Origin: Alkalibaculum bacchi
GTDB lineage: Bacteria > Bacillota > Clostridia > Eubacteriales > Alkalibacteraceae
Assembly: GCF_937875145.1 (NCBI RefSeq)
Contig: NZ_CALNCS010000215.1
Location: forward strand, 1 to 38,782
DNA: 38,782 nt
Direction of reading: 5' to 3'
This document shows, piece by piece, positions 7,986 to 16,241 of this stretch (its first letter is position 1; every line of letters begins with the position of its first letter). Under the pieces are notes generated by a model. That model searched no databases. It saw only the letters and a program-made list of their open reading frames with translations, and was not told where the DNA came from. Both the position numbers and the translations under genes were made by a program.

Positions 7986-8087
7986 AGATTTATCTCCTTT
8001 TGTGTTAATCTTTTATATTTGTTTTCTTTCTATTCGTCTCATCACACATTAGTGTAGGTTGAACGGTTAGTTCGTTGATCGTTTCTT

Positions 8088-9299
8088 CTACAAATTCTCA
8101 AAATTATGTTCAATATAATGCACCCCAGTGCCTCTAAATTGGTCAAGCTCCACATAAAACGGCCTCTTATTTGAATAACTCATGTATAAAGCCCCCGATT
8201 GTGTTGTGGCTTCGCCGGATAGTAGGTATTTGCCGGGGAGGAGTTTTATTTGTTTTAATGTTACTTTTAGGGTGTGCGTGCCTATGGTGTTGATTAGAGC
8301 GTTTTGGTGGGATTTTTTGTCGCTGCCGAAGATTTCGTTGGTTTCGGCATCTCGAATGGTGAAACACCAGACTAGATCTTCCATAGTCTTTTTGATTTCG
8401 TAGTTTACTTGAAAGGTAATTTCTTCTCCAAATTGGAACTTACTGGTCTTTTCTCCTTGGCTATTGACAAAGGTAAAGTTTGAGAATTGAAGAAGGTCCG
8501 CCTTGCTCATGATTTGAGCTGTCTTGTTGCTTTCGAGGGCTTCTTGTTTTTTCTTTTCTCTATCTTTGGCTTTTTCTTCTTTTAGGAAGTTTTCGTATTG
8601 AACCATAATCTCCCCTGTTTCGCCGTAGCACATAAGCTCTCCATCTTTAATCCACATGCATTTATTGCAGAAGGACTTGACCGTAAAGAGGGAGTGGCTT
8701 ACGAAGAAGATGGTCTTGCCTTCTCTTTTAAATTCCTCCATCTTGTCAATGCACTTTAGTTTAAACACATCATCTCCAACGGATAAGACTTCGTCTACAA
8801 TGAGGATGTCTGGATTTACATTAACGGATATAGCAAAGCCTAAACGCGATTTCATACCGCTAGAGTAGGTTCTTACAGGCTGATAGATATAGTCTCCAAT
8901 ATCGGCAAATTGGATAATGTTATCCATTTGATCGTCCATATCTTTTCGCTGCATACCCATGGTCAGGGCCTTTAGGTAGATGTTTTCGATGCCTGTCAGC
9001 TCTTGATCAAAGCCTGAAGTAAGCTCTAGTAAGGCAGCTATTTTTCCGTTTATTTTTATATTTCCTTTTGTGGGCTCTGTCACACCGGTGATCATCTTTA
9101 AAAGAGTAGATTTACCCGCCCCGTTTTTGCCAAGTACGCCTACTGCCTCTCCCTTAGGGATGGACACGGTAAGGTCTTTTAAGGCGTAATAAGGCTTGTA
9201 CCTTGTCTTTTCAGAAAAGACATCTACAACCCGATGCCAGGGCTTTTTGTATATTTTGTATCGTTTAGATAGGTTTTCGATTTCTATGGCGTTTTCCAT
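8088..9299 (-). CDS. ABC exporter ATPase of the Wzt/TagH class with C-terminal glycan-binding extension
   Basis: 403 aa. The ATPase half has Walker A GKNGAGKS (57-64), signature YSSGMKSRL (145-153) and Walker B ILIVDEVL (165-172). Residues ~210-260 are charged and helical. Residues ~265-403 look like the Wzt C-terminal beta-sandwich (FTFVNSQGEKTSKFQFGEEI, then YLLSGEATTQSGALY), which in O-antigen transporters recognises the polymer end. TagH of Bacillus has a different C-terminus. The permease partner is 102 bases upstream. It would power flipping of the lipid-linked polysaccharide across the membrane. ATG at 9299 follows AAGGAG. Ligand is unknown. Confidence 0.92.
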   Translation of the reverse strand: MENAIEIENLSKRYKIYKKPWHRVVDVFSEKTRYKPYYALKDLTVSIPKGEAVGVLGKNGAGKSTLLKMITGVTEPTKGNIKINGKIAALLELTSGFDQELTGIENIYLKALTMGMQRKDMDDQMDNIIQFADIGDYIYQPVRTYSSGMKSRLGFAISVNVNPDILIVDEVLSVGDDVFKLKCIDKMEEFKREGKTIFFVSHSLFTVKSFCNKCMWIKDGELMCYGETGEIMVQYENFLKEEKAKDREKKKQEALESNKTAQIMSKADLLQFSNFTFVNSQGEKTSKFQFGEEITFQVNYEIKKTMEDLVWCFTIRDAETNEIFGSDKKSHQNALINTIGTHTLKVTLKQIKLLPGKYLLSGEATTQSGALYMSYSNKRPFYVELDQFRGTGVHYIEHNFENL

Positions 9300-9361
9300 G
9301 TATTGTAACTCCTTAATAAGGTGGTAAGAAATGCACTTTAGCTACCATTGGTGGATAATGC

Positions 9362-9398
9362 GGGCGAGTTTTGATTTTGCTTGCTAGCTTACCATCTG
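9362..9398 (+). repeat. Dispersed repeat variant between the ABC genes
   Basis: GGGCGAGTTTTGATTTTGCT followed by a TTACCATCTG end matches the GGCGAG-TTTTGCTTACCACCTG family. A partial reverse copy, AAGGTGGTAAG, lies at about 9319-9329, so this gap has copies in both orientations. Confidence 0.5.
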
Positions 9399-9401
9399 CT
9401 T

Positions 9402-10217
9402 TTACAATATGTCTGCAAACTCTCCTCTTAACTTCTTGAATATATATCCCCCGAGCACACTCAGCGCGAACATCACCACCCAAAAATATACGGTATAGGG
9501 GAGATCTTGAAAAAACCATTCCTTGTTTACGAAGGTGTCTCGGTAGCCTTTTATGAAGTAATAGATGGGGTTTGCTTGGATAATGTATTTTAGGATGCCT
9601 TGAACATTTTCTATTCTCCATAGGATAGGGGTCAGCCAGAATAGCATCGTAGTGATGGATTTTAAAAGGTGTTCAAAATCTCGGCTAACGACTATTAGAG
9701 ATGCTGTTGTCCAGGAGAGTATAGTCATAAAGGCAAACATACAAAACATATAGTAAAATATTTGTAGGTAATATATATCTGGTGGATATCCTGCAAACCA
9801 AAAAATAGTTATTAGAATGAATACTAGCGCTATATGTACGAATAGCTGTGAAAACATCCTAAAGGTTGGAATGGTGGATACTGGGTAGACAATTTTGGTA
9901 ATGAGGTGTTTGTTTTGTCTAAAAGATGTGCCGCCATATATTAAGGTTTCTGATATATAAAACCATGGAATAATACCTGCAATAAGCCAGAGAATAAAAG
10001 GAAATCCTGATATTTCATTTCGAGATCCTCTTATACCTATTTCAATGGCAAACCAGTACACAGAGATGTAGAGTACTGGTTTTACTAATGCCCACAATAA
10101 CCCTAAAGCTGTACCTGTGTATTTTTTTTCAAGCTCTTTTTTAGACATTTCAAGAGTTATTCCGGCATTTTCTATATTTTCTTTTATCATATTTAATGGA
10201 TTGCTTAATAAAGACAT
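9402..10217 (-). CDS. ABC-2 type polysaccharide export permease (Wzm/TagG type)
   Basis: 271 aa with six hydrophobic segments. The cytoplasmic N-terminus MSLLSNPLNMIKENIENAG and the following LEMSKKELEKKYTGTALGLLW match the amphipathic start of the ABC-2 polysaccharide exporters. The LTPILWRIE motif between late membrane segments and the C-terminal IFKKLRGEFADIL are also family features. It is the membrane channel partner of the ATPase at 8088. ATG at 10217 follows GAGGAGTAACT. Normal length. Confidence 0.93.
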   Translation of the reverse strand: MSLLSNPLNMIKENIENAGITLEMSKKELEKKYTGTALGLLWALVKPVLYISVYWFAIEIGIRGSRNEISGFPFILWLIAGIIPWFYISETLIYGGTSFRQNKHLITKIVYPVSTIPTFRMFSQLFVHIALVFILITIFWFAGYPPDIYYLQIFYYMFCMFAFMTILSWTTASLIVVSRDFEHLLKSITTMLFWLTPILWRIENVQGILKYIIQANPIYYFIKGYRDTFVNKEWFFQDLPYTVYFWVVMFALSVLGGYIFKKLRGEFADIL

Positions 10218-10240
10218 AGTTACTCCTCTTAAAAAAGATA

Positions 10241-10282
10241 GGTGGTAAGGTGGTCAAATATGCGACTTACGTCGCAGTGAAT
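10241..10282. repeat. Dispersed repeat with TATGCGACTTACGTCGC element
   Basis: GGTGGTAAGGTGGTCAAATA is followed by TGCGACTTACGTCGCAGTGA. The second half is an imperfect palindrome that recurs in reverse at 16248-16280 and in part at 16191-16203 and 16710-16726. The rest of 10283-10393 shows no gene. Confidence 0.6.
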
Positions 10283-10393
10283 AGTGGACATTGAACAATG
10301 AGTACTTAACAATATACGAAAGTTTAATGAAAATCGCAAATTTGAATATCCAACAGATGCTGTCAAATGAGATAATCCGTCGAATAGCTTTTC

Positions 10394-11389
10394 TTAATAT
10401 CCTTCGTCTATCGTAATTCCGTAAATCTTTTGAGCTAATTCAGCTATTTTTTCTTGGTCCATAATCCAATAGGATATTCCTGCAACATCCCCAAAACCAC
10501 CTGGTAGAGTATAAGTTTCCATTGCCTCTAGATTTACAGCAAATAAGGATAATGCAGTGATTTGTTTCATATTTAAATTCGTAGTCAAATTATCTTTAAC
10601 CAGATTGTATATTTGTGGAATCTTGCTTACAGTGTTGGCGCTTTTCATATTTTGTAAGAGGCTCTTTATGATATGCTGTTGACTAGCAACCCTGTCAATA
10701 TCTCCTAATGGATACGCTCTGTACCTGGCATAGTACAATAGCTCCTCACCATTAAGTTTTTGCAAGCCTTTTTCTACTACTACTTGGCTATTGTCTTTTC
10801 CCTTGTCTGCATAAAGAGTATGAAGCACATCAATCTCAATACCACCTATCTCGTCGATGATTTTTGATACGACTTCCATGTCTGTTATACCTACATGGTA
10901 ATCTACGGGAATGTCCCCTAAAACATTGCTCACCGTATTAGATAAGTACTCAATTCCTAAAGGAATGACTTCATCTTTATCTTCTGCGTCGTCACTTGCG
11001 TACATAAAACAGGAGTTGAGCTTATCTTTGTTATATTGATTGTAAATGGGCACATAGGTATCCCTTGGCAAGGATACAAGGTCTAGAGTGTTCTTTTTAA
11101 AATCTAGAGTAGCCAACATCATCGTATCGGACCGATATACGCCATATTTTTGTACCTCTTCACGAATATAATCCTTGTCCAAACCAAAGATTAGGATATT
11201 GATTTTATTGTCTGGAAAGGAATCTTTTGCATTTTCTACATCCTCAGAATCCTTCTCTGCTTGAAATATCTTTTCTGGATTTCTCATATCAGAAAAAAAC
11301 TTGATACCTACTCCAATAAATACTACAAATATTACTATTAGAAAAATAATAAGTTTTCGCTTCCTTATATTTTCTGATGTCATTTTCAT
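10394..11389 (-). CDS. Second LytR-CpsA-Psr (LCP) family ligase
   Basis: 331 aa. Membrane segment at about 12-32, then the LCP domain with FGLDKD near 68-73, RSD at 86-88, LPRDTYVPI near 107-115 and YARYRAYPLGDIDRVASQQ. It differs clearly from the LCP protein at 2232, with a longer insertion after the RDTYV motif. ATG at 11389 follows GAGGGATTT. It is upstream of the exporter genes on the same strand and probably attaches the exported polymer, or a different one, to peptidoglycan. Confidence 0.92.
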   Translation of the reverse strand: MKMTSENIRKRKLIIFLIVIFVVFIGVGIKFFSDMRNPEKIFQAEKDSEDVENAKDSFPDNKINILIFGLDKDYIREEVQKYGVYRSDTMMLATLDFKKNTLDLVSLPRDTYVPIYNQYNKDKLNSCFMYASDDAEDKDEVIPLGIEYLSNTVSNVLGDIPVDYHVGITDMEVVSKIIDEIGGIEIDVLHTLYADKGKDNSQVVVEKGLQKLNGEELLYYARYRAYPLGDIDRVASQQHIIKSLLQNMKSANTVSKIPQIYNLVKDNLTTNLNMKQITALSLFAVNLEAMETYTLPGGFGDVAGISYWIMDQEKIAELAQKIYGITIDEGY

Positions 11390-11455
11390 AAATCCCTCAT
11401 TTATCTAACCCTAGCTGAGCAATCGTTTACTATTGTTCAAACGTGATTAGAAATA

Positions 11456-11477
11456 AAACACGGAATCATCCGTGTTT
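11456..11477 (-). terminator. Terminator downstream of mbl
   Basis: AAACACGGA-ATCA-TCCGTGTTT followed on the minus strand by a T-rich tract. It separates mbl from the LCP gene. Confidence 0.75.
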
Positions 11478-11549
11478 ATCTCTCACAATAGGTATTAAAA
11501 CTCCCCTTAAAATACGAGAGCAAAGTGCCTGCATATGCTTTCATTTACT

Positions 11550-12560
11550 TTATTCGTAACGTTTTCTAGATCCAATTAACATGTCGACATTGTCAAGGAT
11601 TTTTCCTGTTCCTATGGCTACCGCCATTTCTGCATTCTCAACAATTTTTACTGGCACGCCTATTCTCTCCTCTATTAGTATGTCCAATCCTGGAATTAAG
11701 GCACCGCCACCTGTCAAATAAATACCGATATCGCTAATATCTGCTGCTAATTCTGGTGGTGTTTTTTCTAATACAGCGTGAACGCCATTTATAACCGTAT
11801 CAATACTCTCTTGAAGAGATACTCTGATTTCTTCTGAACGCACTAGGATGGATTTAGGTAAACCAGATAAAAGATCTCGGCCTCTTATTTCAATTTCTTT
11901 TTCTTCTACACTAGGATGTACTGCACCGATATTGATTTTCAAATCTTCTGCAGTTCTTTCCCCGATGAGCAGATTGTGGTTTTTTCTCATGTATCGGACA
12001 ATGGCCTCATCAAATTTGTCCCCTGCTATTTTTATAGAAACGCTTTCTACAATTCCCCCTAAGGATAATACTGCAATATCTGTCGTTCCTCCACCGATGT
12101 CAATGACCATATTTCCCGTAGGTGCCGTAATATCAATGCCAGCTCCTATAGCCGCTGCTACTGGCTCTTCTACGATAACAGGGCTTGCCCCACCTGCTGC
12201 GAGAACGGCCTGTTCTACTGCTCTTTTTTCGACTTCGGTAGCTCCGCTTGGAATTCCCACAACTACTCTTGGTCTAAACAATCTTCTTTTTCCGCATACT
12301 TTTTCGATAAAATATTTTAGCATTCTTTCTGTAATTTTAAAATCAGAAATCACGCCGTCTCTTAGAGGGCGGATAGCTTGTATATTTCCAGGCGTTCTTC
12401 CAAGCATAGCCCGTGCCTCGGAGCCAATGGCTCTAATTTCGTTTGTGTTTGTATCGATTGCAACAACAGAAGGCTCTTGCAATATTACTCCCTTGCCTTT
12501 AACATATGCCAGAATATTCGCCGTACCTAAATCAATTCCTATATCTTTTCTAAAGGGCAT
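11550..12560 (-). CDS. mbl: MreB/Mbl family rod-shape actin
   Basis: 336 aa, full length. The phosphate-1 loop DIGIDLGTANILAYVKGKGV is at the N-terminus, phosphate-2 NMVIDIGGGTTDIAVLSLGG near 149-168, and the adenosine motif ISDIGIYLTGGGALIPGLDI near 280-299. Mbl forms membrane-associated filaments that guide the elongation machinery. The position directly downstream of spoIIID is the same as mbl in Bacillus subtilis, which supports Mbl over MreB proper, as does the lack of mreC/mreD beside it. ATG at 12560 follows AAAGGAGAGG. Confidence 0.93.
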   Translation of the reverse strand: MPFRKDIGIDLGTANILAYVKGKGVILQEPSVVAIDTNTNEIRAIGSEARAMLGRTPGNIQAIRPLRDGVISDFKITERMLKYFIEKVCGKRRLFRPRVVVGIPSGATEVEKRAVEQAVLAAGGASPVIVEEPVAAAIGAGIDITAPTGNMVIDIGGGTTDIAVLSLGGIVESVSIKIAGDKFDEAIVRYMRKNHNLLIGERTAEDLKINIGAVHPSVEEKEIEIRGRDLLSGLPKSILVRSEEIRVSLQESIDTVINGVHAVLEKTPPELAADISDIGIYLTGGGALIPGLDILIEERIGVPVKIVENAEMAVAIGTGKILDNVDMLIGSRKRYE

Positions 12561-12672
12561 CTCTAAGTATCCTCTCCTTTATTACTTTCTACTAAGAGTA
12601 TATTATAACATAAGTTGGGTAAATTCAAATCTTTAGTGTAAAAAAATTGTTACAAGTTGTAGCTAACAACAC

Positions 12673-12693
12673 AAAAAAAGCCCAGCTGGGCTT
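12673..12693 (-). terminator. Terminator of spoIIID
   Basis: The 16-base palindrome AAGCCCAGCTGGGCTT is followed on the minus strand by seven T residues, 28 bases after the spoIIID stop codon. Confidence 0.85.
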
Positions 12694-12720
12694 GTATGTA
12701 CTTTGGGACAAATGCCTTGC

Positions 12721-13008
12721 CTATTTTGTTTCTTCTGCTATTTTTACTTCTTTGCATTTGGACTTTCTTTTATATTTTTGTTTCGTTGCCATGCCACCTC
12801 TTAGATGGCGCTCCGCTTTGTTGTTATCGAGTATCTCTCTAGCTTTTTTGTAAATAGCTGGATTTATATCTGGTAGTCTCTCCGTAATATCTTTATGAAC
12901 AGTACTTTTGCTGACTTTAAATACTTTAGCAGCTTCTCTTACTGTATTTCCTGATTCTATTATATAATTTGCTATACTCAATACCCTTTCTTCTATGTAG
13001 TCCTTCAC
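12721..13008 (-). CDS. spoIIID: Sporulation transcriptional regulator SpoIIID
   Basis: 95 aa. It starts with GTG at 13008 behind a GGGGGG-rich SD. A helix-turn-helix spans about 17-45 (NTVREAAKVFKVSKSTVHKD), followed by the basic stretch typical of SpoIIID (ILDNNKAERHLRGGMATKQK). SpoIIID is a mother-cell DNA-binding protein that tunes SigE and SigK genes. The spoIIID-mbl order matches Bacillus. Slightly longer C-terminus than the family average of about 80-93 aa. Confidence 0.95.
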   Translation of the reverse strand: MKDYIEERVLSIANYIIESGNTVREAAKVFKVSKSTVHKDITERLPDINPAIYKKAREILDNNKAERHLRGGMATKQKYKRKSKCKEVKIAEETK

Positions 13009-13114
13009 ATCAAGTAACCCCCCAACATTATCATTAATAAAATTTATGCAGGAATTGCTTAAATTAGACGCGAGAGAGGAAAAATATATAGATTAAGGTG
13101 GTTGGTGATAAGGC

Positions 13115-13145
13115 AAAAAAAAGACCCTGAAGGGTCATTTTTTTT
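13115..13145 (-). terminator. Terminator of spoIIQ
   Basis: GACCCTGAAGGGTC flanked by A8 and T8 on the plus strand. It overlaps the spoIIQ stop codon by a base or two and could work in both directions. Confidence 0.85.
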
Positions 13146-13914
13146 ACAAGTATTCACTTGGATTTATGCATTTGCCATTTTGCCATACTTCAAAGTGTAG
13201 ATGTGACGGATCTTCGGATTCGAAAGCGGCTGTCTTCCCAATTTTACCTATGGCATCCCCTGCAGATACGGATTGATTTAGAGTAACAGCTACCTTTTCT
13301 TCTAAGTTACTGTATCTTGTTTCAATACCATTACTATGTTGGATAATGATGGTTTGCCCTAGTTTTCCATCTTTGTAGATTTTTGTTACTTTTCCATCTA
13401 AAGCTGCTTTTACCTCTTGACCTTCTTCTGCTTTGAGGTCTACTCCTGTATGTTCAGATGTAAATTCTTGCAATGTTTGAGAATATACTGGTTCTCCACC
13501 CATACTAAAGGCCATTACTACTTCATTTGCACCAACAGGGCTTACCATTTCTTTTAGATTCGTATCAGGTTTTGGCTCCTGCTCTTTCGGTTGCTCTGTT
13601 TTTGGTTCTTCCTCTTTTGTTGTTTTCTCTACTTGCGTAGCTGTTTCCGTTGCGGGTTTTTCTGTTACTGCTGTATCTTCCTCGACAACTGTGCTGGTAT
13701 TTTCTATTGGTTCCGTAGTATCCTGTTCTACTATAGCTGTATCTTCATTAGCTATGTCCTTGTTTGATGCATTGTCGTTAACAAAGTATACTAACATTGT
13801 AGCGACTAATGTAATACATAAGAAAATTGCAACGTAGAAACCTTCTTTGTTTACTAATTTGAGTGCTCTTTCTTTAAAATTAGAATGATCATCTTTAAAT
13901 ATTTTTTTCTTCAT
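13144..13914 (-). CDS. spoIIQ: SpoIIQ-like M23 (LytM) peptidase
   Basis: 256 aa from the ATG at 13914 (SD AGGAGGTG); a GTG three codons earlier overlaps the SD. One membrane segment at about 27-45, then a low-complexity Thr/Glu/Pro linker to about 120, and a LytM domain. The metal ligands are intact: HTGVDL and HLHFEVW (the HxxxD and HxH patterns). Bacillus SpoIIQ lacks one ligand, but clostridial SpoIIQ often keeps them. In sporulation SpoIIQ sits in the forespore membrane and joins SpoIIIAH across the septum. The location between spoIIID and spoIID supports the name. Confidence in M23 is very high, in SpoIIQ high. Confidence 0.9.
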   Translation of the reverse strand: MKKKIFKDDHSNFKERALKLVNKEGFYVAIFLCITLVATMLVYFVNDNASNKDIANEDTAIVEQDTTEPIENTSTVVEEDTAVTEKPATETATQVEKTTKEEEPKTEQPKEQEPKPDTNLKEMVSPVGANEVVMAFSMGGEPVYSQTLQEFTSEHTGVDLKAEEGQEVKAALDGKVTKIYKDGKLGQTIIIQHSNGIETRYSNLEEKVAVTLNQSVSAGDAIGKIGKTAAFESEDPSHLHFEVWQNGKCINPSEYL

Positions 13915-14078
13915 AATTCGCACCTCCTGAGGACATTATTGCCTGCAGACTTGGTATTTATACCTAAAAATATGAAAATTGTGGTTTTTATTGAATATTT
14001 AAAATCCATATAGGTATTCACCAATCTTTCTCCCCAGCGCTTCATACTTCTCCTCTTACAACTAATCTGCATTTGTAG

Positions 14079-14107
14079 AAATATTTTCTGCTAAACGAGA
14101 ATATATA
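14079..14107 (+). promoter_or_regulatory. Possible SigE-type promoter of spoIID
   Basis: AAATATT, 14 bases, AATATATA, resembling the mother-cell SigE pattern (ATATT ... CATACAnT) in the -35 and only partly in the -10. The site is 28 bases before the ATG. spoIID is a SigE gene in Bacillus. Confidence 0.35.
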
Positions 14108-14134
14108 TTTATATGTACATATCGGAGGTATAAC

Positions 14135-15142
14135 ATGAGAAAAATTAGTTTAATGATACTAGCGTTGTTTTTGATTGTAATGGTTATCCCCTTTTTTATC
14201 ATCAGCTCTTGTGAGGCCATTAATCAGAGGGATGATGAGCCTGATGTAATTGAGGAAAAAGATCAGGTGTTTGTAACAGTTCTTAATACAGAGGATAATA
14301 CGACTATGGAATTAACAATAGATGAGTATATTAAAGGTGTAGTCGCTGCAGAAATGCCTGTTAACTTTGAATTAGAGGCTCTAAAAGCGCAGGCTGTTGC
14401 AGCCAGGACCTATACCTTAAATAGACTAGACGAATTTGGCGGTAAACCAGATGACGCCCACCCTCAGTACGAGCTGTGCACAGATCATAGACACTGTCAG
14501 GCATGGATAAGTAAAGATGATCGCTTAGTCGCTTGGTCTAAAAATACGGAGCTATCTGCTTTAAATAGTATCGAGCTTTGGAGCAAAATTGAGGCAGCTG
14601 TAGATTCTACAAAAGGAGAATCACTTATCTATAATGGCGAATTGATTGATCCTCTTTTTCATTCAAGCAGTGGCGGTGTAACAGAAAACTCTGAAGATTA
14701 TTTTTCTGCCTCACTACCCTACCTTAGGAGCGTGCCCAGCGAGTATGAGACAAATTCTCCCTATATAAGCACAAATTTTGATATGAGTGAAGATGATTTT
14801 GAAAAAACGCTCAAAAACAAATACCCCGACATGGTATTAAAGAAAAATAAGATGATTGACAATCTAGAAATTATTCGTAGGACAAAAAGCGGAAGAGTAG
14901 ATGAAATTCGAGTAGGAAATAAGACCTTAACTGGTAGAGAGATAAGAGAACTATTAAGCCTACGGTCTAATAATTTTACAATAAAACAAGATGGCAACAA
15001 TATCGTATTCACCGTCAATGGCAACGGCCACGGAGTAGGCCTAAGCCAATACGGCGCCAATGGAATGGCAGAAGCAGGCTTTGATTATGTAAATATATTG
15101 AAGCATTATTACACAGGAGTAGAATTAAAAAAAGTATACTGA
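14135..15142 (+). CDS. spoIID: Stage II sporulation protein D (lytic transglycosylase)
   Basis: 335 aa. N-terminal membrane segment 5-25, then the SpoIID domain. The catalytic Glu is within VVAAEMP (Glu73), followed by LEALKAQAVAARTYTL. The Cys/His cluster YELCTDHRHCQAW (structural Zn site), SSGGVTENSED and GHGVGLSQYGANGMAEAGF are all present. SpoIID cuts septal glycan during forespore engulfment together with SpoIIP and SpoIIM. ATG at 14135 follows TCGGAGGT. It is divergent from spoIIQ and convergent with ywmB. Full length. Confidence 0.97.
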   Translation: MRKISLMILALFLIVMVIPFFIISSCEAINQRDDEPDVIEEKDQVFVTVLNTEDNTTMELTIDEYIKGVVAAEMPVNFELEALKAQAVAARTYTLNRLDEFGGKPDDAHPQYELCTDHRHCQAWISKDDRLVAWSKNTELSALNSIELWSKIEAAVDSTKGESLIYNGELIDPLFHSSSGGVTENSEDYFSASLPYLRSVPSEYETNSPYISTNFDMSEDDFEKTLKNKYPDMVLKKNKMIDNLEIIRRTKSGRVDEIRVGNKTLTGREIRELLSLRSNNFTIKQDGNNIVFTVNGNGHGVGLSQYGANGMAEAGFDYVNILKHYYTGVELKKVY

Positions 15143-15147
15143 GATAT

Positions 15148-15169
15148 AAGGTGATCATATGACCACCTT
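15148..15169. terminator. Palindrome between convergent spoIID and ywmB
   Basis: AAGGTGATCA-TA-TGACCACCTT, 22 bases with one mismatched pair, in the 29-base gap between the two stop codons. It probably ends both transcripts, though the T runs are weak. The sequence also resembles the GGTGGTCA part of the dispersed repeat. Confidence 0.5.
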
Positions 15170-15171
15170 AA

Positions 15172-15846
15172 TTAATAATCTCCATAAATCAACGGTGTTC
15201 CCAAAACAACATGTGTTCTCTTTTCATCCCCATTACACTTTATTGCTATATTCATATTCACTTTATTTCCTCCGGTAGTGATGTAATCTTGGATTGTTTT
15301 GTTGTAGCCACTGGTGGTTTGGAAGTTTTCGCGAATGAAACCACCTTCTACAAAATCTGTATTTGTTTCTTGTAGCGCTCTTGCTGTAATAACTTTCATT
15401 TCTTGTTCTGTAATGTCTCTATCAAAACTTCCTTTATACATTAAGAAGATTTGGGATTTTGTATTGGACTTTGTCAATGTCTTTTTTATTTTTTTGTACA
15501 AATCAATATCCTTTTTATCTTTTAAAATGAAATCAACACTGGTTACCAGGTTCTCTTCGATTTTGTGAAACACGCTCTTCTGCTCCCCAACATAACAAAT
15601 CTCCTTATGAGGCATTTGTATAGAAGTTGTTTGGTCTTTGTCTATATTTAATATTGTCTTTATTTCGTCTATGTCTATTGGCGTTTTTAAATCAATATGT
15701 ACTTCAATGCTGTCTAAATGGGCACCTGTAGCTTCTATTCCTTCCAAAAGAACTTTTTCTTCGTTTCTTTGGAAGGGATAGAAGGCACTTCCTATAGTAA
15801 AGGAAATACAGGTTATAAGGCTTAGAAGTAGAATGGTTTTTTTCAT
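15172..15846 (-). CDS. ywmB: YwmB-like (DUF1779) secreted or lipid-facing protein
   Basis: 224 aa from the ATG at 15846 behind AAAGGAG; an earlier in-frame start at 15891 has no SD. The first ~18 residues (MKKTILLLSLITCISFTIG) are a signal peptide or membrane anchor. The remainder is an alpha/beta pattern with two similar halves, including FHKIEENLVTSVDF and TSGYNKTIQDYITTGGNKVN, consistent with the YwmB (TATA-box-binding-like fold) family. ywmB lies near murA and spoIID in Bacillus, and the spoIID neighbour fits, but murA is absent here. Function is unknown. Confidence 0.78.
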   Translation of the reverse strand: MKKTILLLSLITCISFTIGSAFYPFQRNEEKVLLEGIEATGAHLDSIEVHIDLKTPIDIDEIKTILNIDKDQTTSIQMPHKEICYVGEQKSVFHKIEENLVTSVDFILKDKKDIDLYKKIKKTLTKSNTKSQIFLMYKGSFDRDITEQEMKVITARALQETNTDFVEGGFIRENFQTTSGYNKTIQDYITTGGNKVNMNIAIKCNGDEKRTHVVLGTPLIYGDY

Positions 15847-16241
15847 TGGTGGCAACTCCTTTTGGGCTTGGGTGGGAAAGGCATTGCTCACCTGAGGTAG
15901 AGTTTGTTTTTCCCGTCCAACTGTTCAAGCAATTTATGTAAAAAGGAAGTTATAAGCATCTCTTTTATATTGTAAAAGGGGGATAAAACAATATTAAAGT
16001 ACTTGTAACTTCCTTGTTCATTAAAAGTATTGCCTGAGGAAGGGTTTTTATACTTCTTTATGATTTTTTTTTATTTTAATTGTGAATTTTAATAAGTTTT
16101 TCAACTTAACAAGTTCGCTTTCTGGGCCTTCCTGCCTAAAGGATTCATGTAAAACCGTCAATGAACAATAAAAAATGAACATGGAACAGCAAAAATATGC
16201 GACTTTTTATTAAGTCTTTAATACTGCCCATTATCCATCAT
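15847..16241. other. Gene-free 395-bp gap upstream of ywmB
   Basis: No open frame with an SD was seen. It holds the large inverted repeat at 15943-16015 and, at the right end, TATGCGACT repeats. A purine-rich stretch and a T8 run (about 16064-16075) lie between them. Any ywmB promoter should be on the minus strand here, but no convincing -35/-10 pair was found. Confidence 0.7.
15943..16015 (-). repeat. Large nested inverted repeat in the ywmB upstream region
   Basis: Outer arms AAGGAAGTTATAAGCA and TACTTGTAACTTCCTT pair with two mismatches. An inner pair, TTTATATTGT (15964-15973) and ACAATATTAAA (15988-15998), closes a small loop. As RNA it would form one long interrupted hairpin. It may be a leader structure of the ywmB transcript or a MITE-like insertion. 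Confidence 0.55.

Noticed and set aside
11848..12636. 262-codon plus-strand frame over mbl
   Set aside because: Antisense shadow of a highly conserved gene, no SD and Pro/Ser-rich composition typical of shadows.
13915..14134. SigF/SigG promoter for spoIIQ (TGAATA on the minus strand near 14019)
   Set aside because: The -35 matches SigG, but no matching -10 at the right spacing.
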